DNA from: Candidatus Acidiferrum typicum
GTDB lineage: Bacteria; Acidobacteriota; Terriglobia; Acidiferrales; UBA7541
DNA: 5,573 nucleotides
Assembly: GCA_025463105.1 (NCBI GenBank)
Contig: JAOAPW010000422.1
Location: 1-5,573, forward strand
Reading direction: 5' to 3'
Of the stretch, positions 1 to 5,222 are shown piece by piece. Under the pieces are notes generated by a model that saw nothing but the letters and a program-made list of their open reading frames with translations, ran no database searches and had not been told where the DNA came from. Position numbers and translations under genes: made by a program. Every line of letters starts with the position of its first letter. The first letter of the stretch is position 1.

Positions 1-281
1 TTGAGAAAGTGCACGCCAGGCGACTGACTGCATTTGCAGCGCATCCGTTTGTAGAAGATGTCCGGCACATTGGCAGTGTTGCCGCAATCGAACTTAAAGT
101 TCCGGACGCTGGATATTTGTCGTCGCTCCGTCCGCGCTTGTACGAGTTTTATCTGAATCGCGGCGTTCTCCTGCGACCCCTTGGAAATGTTGTCTATATC
201 CTGCCGCCTTATGTCATAACGCCCGGCCAACTCGACGAAGTGTACGATGTGATTCGGGACTCACTCGCGTTGATATCGTGA
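1..281 (+). CDS. bioA: Adenosylmethionine-8-amino-7-oxononanoate aminotransferase, C-terminal end (5' truncated by window)
   Basis: This is the last ~92 codons of a class III PLP aminotransferase; the reading frame is open to the left edge, so the GTG at position 9 is internal and not the start. BioA transfers the amino group of S-adenosylmethionine to 7-keto-8-aminopelargonate to give 7,8-diaminopelargonate in cytosolic biotin synthesis. The visible piece covers the C-terminal small domain: a segment reading DVRHIGSVAAIELK, then YLNRGVLLRPLGNVVYILPP, then YVITPGQLDEVYDVI. The R-P-x-G-x-x-x-Y pattern matches the Arg and Tyr that E. coli BioA uses near the substrate carboxylate (R391 and Y398 as I recall), which favours BioA over other class III aminotransferases. 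The PLP lysine lies outside the window. The gene ends in TGA with no obvious terminator. The next gene is unrelated in pathway and 250 bp away, so co-transcription is doubtful. Confidence 0.9.
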   Translation, partial: EKVHARRLTAFAAHPFVEDVRHIGSVAAIELKVPDAGYLSSLRPRLYEFYLNRGVLLRPLGNVVYILPPYVITPGQLDEVYDVIRDSLALIS

Positions 282-436
282 TGAACTCAGCTGGGTCTCG
301 CCGCTAGTTTCGCTTCGACACAAGATTGCTTACTACGCCTGACACAGCGCTTGCCGGGGCCTTCGAGGGACGCTATTCTTGAGGTTCAAACAGATTGGCT
401 TCAGCACTAAAGAGTCTGCGGAAAATTTAATGATGC
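282..436. other. Intergenic spacer after bioA, no gene seen
   Basis: No ORF with coding character, no RNA gene and no convincing -35/-10 pair is visible. Any promoter for the kinase-thrC unit should lie here, which would place the long hairpin in the leader, or in the 17 bp after the hairpin. Confidence 0.6.
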
Positions 437-514
437 GTCATTCCGAGCGAAGCGGGGAATCCCTCTTTTCCGAACGAAAATTCGAGAGGGATTCCCCGCT
501 TCGCTCGGAATGAC
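437..514. repeat. Long inverted repeat/hairpin, 30-bp arms ('CATTCCGAGCGAAGCGGGGA' type)
   Basis: The arms at 437-466 and 485-514 are perfect reverse complements over 30 bp, with an 18-nt centre in which TTTTC and GAAAA (466-470/476-480) can pair as an alternative inner stem. I recall repeats with this core scattered between genes in Acidobacteriota and some other phyla, so it is probably a dispersed REP/MITE-like element rather than a local regulator. There is no transposase, no clear target-site duplication and no T-run right after the stem. It sits only 17 bp before the start of the next gene, so a transcript entering from upstream would carry a very stable stem in its leader. Confidence 0.9.
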
Positions 515-531
515 AACAATGGGGCCTTGTT

Positions 532-1173
532 TTGTTAAAACTTTCACTCATCGGAATGTCCGGCGCGGGCAAGTCCCATTGGACTCGTAAACTTGCTGGC
601 GCTGGATTTCGTGCGATCAGCATTGACGATCGTATTGAGCGGAAACTTGGCTCAGAGCTGAATGCCGGCGGGCACCGCGGCATCGGCGGAGTTGCAGCAT
701 GGATGGGCTGGCCGGATCAGCCTGATTATCGCGAACGCGAGCACAAATATCTTGCCAGCGAAATTGAATCAATGCGCGAAGTCCTGGACGAAATTGAGGC
801 GTCGGGCCAGGAAGGCATCGTCCTGGACACTACCGGAAGCGTGGTATACGCGGGCGAAGAGATCTGCCGACGGCTCCAGCGTCTTACGACGGTGGTGTAC
901 CTTGCGGCTTCCGCGGGCGAACTGGACACCTTGATTGCGAGATATTCATCGGATCCAAAACCCGTTCTCTGGGGCGACGTGTTCTCGCAGCGCTCGGGTG
1001 AATCCGCGAGAGAGGCGGTTGCCCGCTGCTATCCCCAGCTTATCGCTCACCGAAAAGAGCTTTACGAGCGATACGCGGACGTCATCATTCCCACGGCGCA
1101 ACTGCGAGAAGCTTCGCCTGACGCGCGCGGTTTCCTCGAAATTCTCGATTCGCAGGCGCGGCCAGCGCGATGA
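532..1173 (+). CDS. Shikimate-kinase-like P-loop kinase coupled to threonine synthase (THNSL1-type)
   Basis: This is a 213-residue cytosolic protein with the fold signature of shikimate kinase: Walker A GMSGAGKS at 8-15, an aspartate pair SIDDRIE at 30-36 where shikimate kinase has its substrate aspartate, arginines in DYREREHKYL at 65-74 matching the F-R-x-x-E segment, a LID-like stretch DPKPVLWGD at 141-149, and the C-terminal helix YPQLIAHRKELYERYADVII. It is longer than usual (family about 170). The shikimate-binding GGG loop is replaced by LDTTGSVVY at 98-106, and there is extra sequence at about 43-66. I therefore call it shikimate-kinase-like, not AroK; the substrate is unknown. The TTG start at 532 is the only start codon between the in-frame TGA (511-513) and the Walker A region, with a weak GGGG at 521-524 as ribosome site; ATG at 556 would cut into the P-loop. 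The stop overlaps the next ATG, implying translational coupling to thrC and a related role, possibly homoserine phosphorylation (inference). Confidence 0.82.
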   Translation: MLKLSLIGMSGAGKSHWTRKLAGAGFRAISIDDRIERKLGSELNAGGHRGIGGVAAWMGWPDQPDYREREHKYLASEIESMREVLDEIEASGQEGIVLDTTGSVVYAGEEICRRLQRLTTVVYLAASAGELDTLIARYSSDPKPVLWGDVFSQRSGESAREAVARCYPQLIAHRKELYERYADVIIPTAQLREASPDARGFLEILDSQARPAR

Positions 1174-2477
1174 AATTTCGAAGTACGCTCCGCCGTGGTT
1201 CGGAAGTGTCTTTACGCGATGCCGTTCTGCGCGGCTCCGCGGCGGACGGCGGGCTGTACATGCCCGTCGAGATGCCGCGGTTGCCCTCGGACTTTCCTGA
1301 GCGCATGCGATCGCTTTCCTTTCCGGAAATTGCGGGCGAGGTTGGAGGGCTATTCCTTGGCGACGATGTTCCGCCTGACGCGCTGACCGAGATCGTAAAT
1401 TGCGCCCTTGATTTTCCTGTCCCGTTGATTTCTCTCTCCGAGCGTCTGCACATCCTGGAGTTATTCCGCGGCCCAACGCTCGCGTTCAAGGATTTCGGGG
1501 CGCGCTTCATGGCGCGGCTGATGGGATATTTTGTGCGTGAATCAGGGCAGCAACTAACCGTCATCGCAGCCACGTCCGGCGATACCGGCAGCGCCGTCGC
1601 ACACGCTTTCTTGGGAGTTCCCGGAATCCGCGTCGTGATTCTGTATCCCGCGGGACGCGTGAGCATCGCGCAGGAAAAACAATTCACCACGTTGGGGCAG
1701 AACATTACCGCGCTCGAAGTGGCCGGCTCATTTGACGATTGCCAGCGGCTGGCAAAGCAGGCGCTCGTCGATCCCATTGCTGCCCAACAATGTACAATCA
1801 CTTCGGCAAACTCCATCAACATTGGGCGATTGATCCCGCAGATGTTTTATTATTTCGCCGCGTATGCGCAGCTTCCCTCCATGGCCGCCCAAGTAGTATT
1901 TTCAGTCCCCAGCGGAAACTTCGGCAATCTGACCGCGGGCCTGTTCGCGAAACGCATTGGCCTGCCGGTTTCTCAATTCATCGCCGCCACCAACACAAAC
2001 GACGTGGTGCCCGAATTTTTACGAAGCGGCAACTTGATTCCACGCGCCTCCCGCCATACCGTGTCTAACGCCATGGATGTCGGAAATCCCAGCAATTTCG
2101 CGCGCATCATTGATCTCTACGATAACGATCTGCAGGCCATCCGCCACGATATCTGGGGAAGCAGCTTCAGCGACGAAGAAACTCTGCGCACCATGCACGA
2201 CGTCGAACGTCGCCACAATTATTTGCTCGATCCGCACACGGCTGTCGGCGTGCTCGGGTGGGAAAGCTTCGCGAAGCAGAATCACGTGGCCTCCCACGGC
2301 ATCGTTCTGGCGACTGCGCACCCCGCAAAATTCGCGGAGACAGTCGCTCGCGCCACGGGTCTGCGGCCGGAGATGCCGGAGAGCCTGGCGTCCTTGCTGG
2401 TCCGCCCCAAGCAATCCATTCCCTTCCCTAACCGATTTTCCGCGCTCCAGGAATTTCTGCTATCGCCAAAGTCCTGA
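1170..2477 (+). CDS. thrC: Threonine synthase
   Basis: This 435-residue fold-type II PLP enzyme is predicted to convert O-phospho-L-homoserine and water to L-threonine and phosphate, the last step of threonine synthesis. The motifs appear in the expected order: N-terminal RGSAADGGLYMP at 21-32, LFRGPTLAFKDFGARFM with the PLP lysine K107, ATSGDTGSA at 134-142, SSANSIN-like TSANSINIGRLIPQ at 211-224, the phosphate-binding SGNFGN at 248-253, AMDVGNPSNF at 301-310, YLLDPHTAVG at 351-360 and TAHPAKF at 382-388. The length and these motifs match the longer E. coli/yeast-type and THNSL-type class, not the shorter plant-like form. The ATG lies inside the ATGA overlap with the upstream kinase gene and has no good Shine-Dalgarno of its own, so it probably depends on translational coupling. 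The gene ends about 20 bp before a long hairpin repeat. No frameshift or missing catalytic residue is seen. Confidence 0.95.
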   Translation: MKFRSTLRRGSEVSLRDAVLRGSAADGGLYMPVEMPRLPSDFPERMRSLSFPEIAGEVGGLFLGDDVPPDALTEIVNCALDFPVPLISLSERLHILELFRGPTLAFKDFGARFMARLMGYFVRESGQQLTVIAATSGDTGSAVAHAFLGVPGIRVVILYPAGRVSIAQEKQFTTLGQNITALEVAGSFDDCQRLAKQALVDPIAAQQCTITSANSINIGRLIPQMFYYFAAYAQLPSMAAQVVFSVPSGNFGNLTAGLFAKRIGLPVSQFIAATNTNDVVPEFLRSGNLIPRASRHTVSNAMDVGNPSNFARIIDLYDNDLQAIRHDIWGSSFSDEETLRTMHDVERRHNYLLDPHTAVGVLGWESFAKQNHVASHGIVLATAHPAKFAETVARATGLRPEMPESLASLLVRPKQSIPFPNRFSALQEFLLSPKS

Positions 2478-2499
2478 TATGTTGTGCATTGTGGTTTCA

Positions 2500-2590
2500 G
2501 TAGCACAGACTTCAGTCTGTGTGGTTTTGATTTTTGTTGTCACATAGGCAAAACCAAGATCAAAAGCACACAGACTGAAGTCTGTGCTAC
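2500..2590. repeat. Long inverted repeat with nested palindromes ('GCACAGACTTCAGTCTGTG' type)
   Basis: Arms 2500-2523 and 2567-2590 are perfect 24-bp reverse complements. After one mismatch (2524/2566), pairing continues for 7 bp (2525-2531 with 2559-2565) and then imperfectly to about 2538/2552, giving a stem close to 39 bp with a loop of about 13 nt. Each arm also contains its own palindrome (ACAGACT-TC-AGTCTGT), so the element can fold as one long hairpin or as two small ones. I recall this core as a common intergenic repeat in Acidobacteriota. It lies 22 bp after thrC and 48 bp before the channel gene. It could stop or protect transcripts, but there is no following T-run typical of an intrinsic terminator. 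Confidence 0.9.
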
Positions 2591-2638
2591 CAAGAGCTTC
2601 AGAACCTTATCGTGGAAAAATAGATCCGCGGAGTGAAG

Positions 2639-3781
2639 ATGCGAATTTTTGTCGGAATAGTGGGATTGCTCCTGATGTTTGCCACACTGTGGGAGACGTT
2701 TGAGAGCATCATCCTGCCACGGCGCGTCACGCGCCGTTTTCGCGTAGCTCGCCTGTTTTACCAGGTTACCTGGACAGTCTGGACAGCATTCAATCGGCGG
2801 TTACCCTCGAAGAAACTCAGGGAATCCCACCTAAGTTATTACGGCCCGCTGTCCTTGTTAATGCTCTTTGCCATTTGGGCCTTCGCGCTGGTGTTGGCCT
2901 TCGCGATGCTGCATTGGGCCGCGGGATCTTCTCTGAATGTGTCGGGAGCACGGGCGACATTCCGGACTGATCTTTATCTGAGCGGGACGACATTCTTTAC
3001 GCTGGGACTGGGTGATGTGACGCCGCGCACGACGCTGGCGCGAGTGATCACCGTCGCCGAGGGTGGAATGGGCTTCGGATACCTCGCCATCGTAATTTCT
3101 TACCTGCCGACAATGTATGGAGCTTTCTCGCAGAGGGAACTGAATATATCGCTGCTTGACGCGCGCGCCGGCTCGCCTCCGACTGCCGGTGAGCTGCTTC
3201 GCAGGCATGCTCACGTTCAAACACTTGATGTACTTAGAAGATATTTACAAGAATGGGAAATATGGTGCGCGCAGCTCATGGAGAGCCATTTGTCTTATCC
3301 GGTTCTCTGCTATTTTCGTTCTCAACATGATAACCAATCCTGGCTTGCCGCTTTTACGGCGGTCCTGGATGTCTGCGCACTGATTATCGCGTACGGCTCC
3401 GAGGAGGATAAATGGCAGGCGCAGCTCACATTCGCGATTTCCCGCCACGCGATCTCCGATTTGTGCGAGGTCCTGAAGGTTCGGCCTCTTGCTTCAATCG
3501 CTGACCGCCTGCCAGCGCAAAACCTCACTGAAGTACGCAACTTGATCGCGGAATGCGGCGCGGGCAAATGTACGGAAGCCGGCGACCGAAAACTGGGCGA
3601 CCTCCGAAAGATGTACGAGCCTCTATTAAACGGCCTCTCCCGGCGGTTGCTCATGCCCCTTCCTTCCTGGGGTGTGGGCGCAAAATTCGTGGAAAACTGG
3701 AAGCGCACGGCCTGGGACCGTATTACGTCCGAATCAGCCGGTCCCAAACCTCCCGATGCCGGGGAATCTGGACATTTTTGA
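2639..3781 (+). CDS. Potassium-channel-family membrane protein with unrecognised C-terminal domain
   Basis: This is a 380-residue inner-membrane protein. Hydrophobic segments lie at about 3-18, 70-95 and 132-160. Between the last two is a pore-loop segment, LSGTTFFTLGLGDVTP (114-129), the K+-channel P-loop with filter TLGLGD (121-126) where the commonest form is TVGYGD. The last two helices plus loop form the usual 2TM pore unit (Ion_trans_2 type), with one extra N-terminal helix and an arginine-rich linker (28-36). Residues 165-380 are soluble and presumably cytoplasmic; I see no Rossmann GxGxxG of a TrkA/RCK domain and no cyclic-nucleotide-binding motif, so the gating input is unknown. I chose ATG 2639 because GGAG at 2630-2633 sits 5 nt upstream; GTG 2633 would overlap that site. 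Selective K+ transport is inferred from the filter. No partner gene is adjacent. Confidence 0.82.
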   Translation: MRIFVGIVGLLLMFATLWETFESIILPRRVTRRFRVARLFYQVTWTVWTAFNRRLPSKKLRESHLSYYGPLSLLMLFAIWAFALVLAFAMLHWAAGSSLNVSGARATFRTDLYLSGTTFFTLGLGDVTPRTTLARVITVAEGGMGFGYLAIVISYLPTMYGAFSQRELNISLLDARAGSPPTAGELLRRHAHVQTLDVLRRYLQEWEIWCAQLMESHLSYPVLCYFRSQHDNQSWLAAFTAVLDVCALIIAYGSEEDKWQAQLTFAISRHAISDLCEVLKVRPLASIADRLPAQNLTEVRNLIAECGAGKCTEAGDRKLGDLRKMYEPLLNGLSRRLLMPLPSWGVGAKFVENWKRTAWDRITSESAGPKPPDAGESGHF

Positions 3782-3835
3782 CAGGCCGCAGGGTTGAATT
3801 AGTCCACGACGAGGACGGTGCTTTTCTGCAGCCAT

Positions 3836-4315
3836 CTAGAATCTGGAAACGATGAACACTCCTACGCCAATCGCAAGCGCATCTTCGGCAAGAGCAATCA
3901 CCTTATCCGTGATTTTCAAATGCCTCACCAAAAGGCGGCGAACGTGAAATCCCCCGAACGCGCCGTTGGCGGCGCCGAGCCCGCCGAGCAAGACCCCCTC
4001 CAGGACCATACGATTGGCCGAGATGCAGAGTGCGGCCCCGCAAATCGCTCCTGAAAGAATCCGGAAAGACATGGGCAGCAGGCTCGTGCGATTCGGCACG
4101 AAAGGCAGTTTGTCCGCGACCAGTTCACCGATACCCAGCGCGGACAAAATATAAACGGAGACCGCGGAGGCGAGAAATCCCAGCCCGGAGTCACGCAGAT
4201 CGAGACGGTGGAGACGCGCGGCCCAACTCACGACTGCAGGGGCAGTCATGGACCGCAAACCAGCGACGATTCCGATTCCGAAGGTGGACAGAACCAAAAC
4301 AAGGTCTGACGACAT
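3836..4315 (-). CDS. DUF4126-type integral membrane protein
   Basis: This 159-residue hydrophobic protein has no assigned function. It carries the features I associate with the DUF4126 family: GLRSMTAPA at 19-27 just after the first helix, followed by VVSWAARL, and the loop ELVADKLPFVPNRTSL at 64-79. Probable membrane segments lie at about 4-20, 46-63, 84-101, 104-122 (very glycine- and alanine-rich, LLGGLGAANGAFGG) and 145-157. The glycine-rich helix suggests tight helix packing, but no transport or catalytic motif is visible. It is convergent with the channel gene, with 54 bp between the two stops and no clear terminator hairpin there. There is no Shine-Dalgarno in front of the ATG; the promoter-like sequence sits so close that the mRNA may be leaderless. 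It does not appear to be in an operon. Confidence 0.8.
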   Translation of the reverse strand: MSSDLVLVLSTFGIGIVAGLRSMTAPAVVSWAARLHRLDLRDSGLGFLASAVSVYILSALGIGELVADKLPFVPNRTSLLPMSFRILSGAICGAALCISANRMVLEGVLLGGLGAANGAFGGFHVRRLLVRHLKITDKVIALAEDALAIGVGVFIVSRF

Positions 4316-4546
4316 CCGGGTAATCTATATGTACTATCTATTAAGTCAAGAAATTATTATTCTTCAATTAAAAGCGTGCAAAAAAAGCGCACTCTCCATC
4401 GAAGATTAATTCACAAAATGCTTCAGAATTCCTGGGGCGAACAGCCACAGAAATCCAAAGAATTTTTCATACGGCTTACCAAATTAATAGCAGCGGACTC
4501 TGAACGATCGGCGAAGAATTTGCGGTATAGAAATGGCGAATGCCGA
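4316..4546. other. AT-richer spacer between the DUF4126 gene and the small basic-protein gene
   Basis: This 231-bp stretch is visibly richer in A and T than its neighbours, especially 4320-4390. It holds the candidate promoter for the DUF4126 gene at its left end. A plus-strand frame of 64 codons (GTG 4376 to 4570) crosses it but has no ribosome site, overlaps the end of the small-protein gene on the other strand and resembles nothing I know. On the minus strand a T7 run (4386-4380) follows GTGCGC, but there is no proper stem. Confidence 0.5.
4322..4349 (-). promoter_or_regulatory. Candidate sigma70-type promoter giving a leaderless mRNA
   Basis: Read on the minus strand there is TTGACT (4349-4344, five of six matches to TTGACA), a 16-bp spacer, then TAGATT (4327-4322, four of six to TATAAT), within an AT-rich stretch. 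The -10 box ends 6 nt before the ATG at 4315, so the usual start point would fall on the A of that ATG. The absence of a Shine-Dalgarno in those 6 nt (ACCCGG) agrees with leaderless initiation. This is a motif match by eye only. Confidence 0.45.
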
Positions 4547-4741
4547 TTACTCCTGCGAATCGGGGTCTGAAGTCAGAATATCCGGGGCGCCCAACGGATC
4601 GATGTAGGGTTCGATCAGAGGTCCGCCTTCCGAAGGGCCGGCGAGCTTTTTTTGCGCGCGGCGTTCGGCCTTCATGCGTTGTTTTTCCTGCCTTTTCATT
4701 TCTTTTTGACGCTTTTGGAACGTAGATTTAGAGGTTGCCAT
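4547..4741 (-). CDS. Small protein with basic N-terminal helix, unknown function
   Basis: This is a 64-residue protein. Residues 5-32 form a long Lys/Arg/Gln/Glu-rich stretch (KSTFQKRQKEMKRQEKQRMK, then AERRAQKKL) likely to be one amphipathic, highly basic helix. The remainder is proline-containing and acidic (IEPYIDPLGAPDILTSDPDS). No signal peptide or membrane segment is seen, so it is probably cytosolic, and nucleic-acid or ribosome binding is plausible from charge alone. I recall similar small FQKRQKEM-type proteins in Acidobacteriota, with no known role. The start is well fixed: AAGGAGA (4752-4746 on the minus strand) stands 4 nt before the ATG. The same frame is open further upstream but that part only shadows the RRM gene. 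It lies 64 bp downstream of the RRM gene on the same strand, probably co-transcribed, with a small stem-loop between. Confidence 0.75.
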   Translation of the reverse strand: MATSKSTFQKRQKEMKRQEKQRMKAERRAQKKLAGPSEGGPLIEPYIDPLGAPDILTSDPDSQE

Positions 4742-4745
4742 CAGA

Positions 4746-4752
4746 TCTCCTT
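4746..4752 (-). promoter_or_regulatory. Strong ribosome binding site deciding the start of the small basic protein
   Basis: AAGGAGA on the minus strand, followed by TCTG and then ATG at 4741. It is the best Shine-Dalgarno in the window and rules out the longer upstream reading of the same frame. Confidence 0.8.
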
Positions 4753-4773
4753 GAATTTTGCGCGCCGGAAACA

Positions 4774-4791
4774 TTGCCGGGCGTCCGGCAA
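4774..4791 (-). terminator. Stem-loop between RRM gene and small-protein gene (possible partial terminator or stabiliser)
   Basis: TTGCCGG-ACGC-CCGGCAA is a perfect 7-bp GC-rich stem with a 4-nt loop, 14 nt after the RRM stop codon. Only a weak T-rich run follows (TGTTT), so full termination is doubtful. It could attenuate expression of the downstream gene or protect the 3' end of the RRM message; the sequence does not decide between these. Confidence 0.45.
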
Positions 4792-4805
4792 GAGCACTCT
4801 GGGTG

Positions 4806-5222
4806 CTACCAGCGCGGTTCGCGCGGTTGTCGCGCGCTATCGCGGTAATCCTCGTTCGAGAATCGGCCGCCCTGCTTGCCTCCGCGCCCTCGATCGCCGC
4901 GGTCGGCTCCACGGTCTCCACCGCGGTCTCGGTCGTACCCACCGCCGCCACCGCCGCCACGCGGGCCGGCGGAAGCGCTCTTGGGACGAGCTTCGTTCAC
5001 TTTCAGATTGCGTCCCCCTACTTCTTTTCCATCGAGGCCCGCAATCGCCTTGGCTGCTTCCGCATCGTTGGGCATTTCCACAAAAGCGAATCCGCGGGCT
5101 CGGCCGGTCTCGCGGTCCGTCGCAATGTGAACGCGCGAAATTTGCCCGAAAGGCTCAAACAGCGCACGCAAATCCGTCTCGGTCGTCTGAAAGCTCATGT
5201 TGCCGACGAATAAGTTCTTCAT
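4806..5222 (-). CDS. Single-RRM RNA-binding protein with RGG-rich tail
   Basis: This 138-residue cytosolic protein has one RNA recognition motif at about 2-80: RNP2 LFVGNM at 4-9 and RNP1 RGFAFVEM at 43-50, with aromatic residues at F5, F45 and F47 in the RNA-stacking positions, and the closing strand GGRNLKVNEA at 69-78. Residues 87-120 are a low-complexity tail of glycine runs and repeated RGG/DRG units (YDRDRGGDRGADRGDRGRGG), ending in a short polar tail. The layout is like the glycine-rich Rbp proteins of cyanobacteria and other bacteria, some of which respond to cold; no target can be named here. The start MKNLFVGN is the standard one for the family. The leader is purine-rich (AAAGAGAGAAGAAAGAAC) with only a weak Shine-Dalgarno. 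It is followed by the small basic-helix protein gene, a likely two-gene unit. Confidence 0.93.
   Translation of the reverse strand: MKNLFVGNMSFQTTETDLRALFEPFGQISRVHIATDRETGRARGFAFVEMPNDAEAAKAIAGLDGKEVGGRNLKVNEARPKSASAGPRGGGGGGGYDRDRGGDRGADRGDRGRGGKQGGRFSNEDYRDSARQPREPRW

Noticed and set aside
438..683. Minus-strand frame of 81 codons through the first hairpin
   Set aside because: It is made of the palindromic repeat itself plus antisense of the kinase start, with no ribosome site or homology that I recognise.
1085..1822. 245-codon minus-strand open frame opposite the kinase end and thrC
   Set aside because: It shadows thrC, whose PLP lysine and SGNFGN motifs are unmistakable; the antisense translation has no recognisable features.
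2633..2638. GTG 2633 as start of the channel gene
   Set aside because: It overlaps the GGAG that serves ATG 2639 and has no ribosome site of its own.
3782..3835. Possible bidirectional terminator between the convergent channel and DUF4126 genes
   Set aside because: I could find no stem longer than about 3 bp and no T-run on either strand.
4380..4392. Intrinsic terminator for the small basic-protein gene (GTGCGC followed by T7 on the minus strand)
   Set aside because: Only a 4-bp GTGC/GCAC pairing is possible and the T-run would lie in its loop, which is not terminator geometry.
4547..4960. Longer 137-residue version of the small basic protein
   Set aside because: The upstream part runs antiphase through the RRM gene tail and reads as low-complexity Ala/Thr/Glu; the strong AAGGAGA just before ATG 4741 fixes the shorter start.
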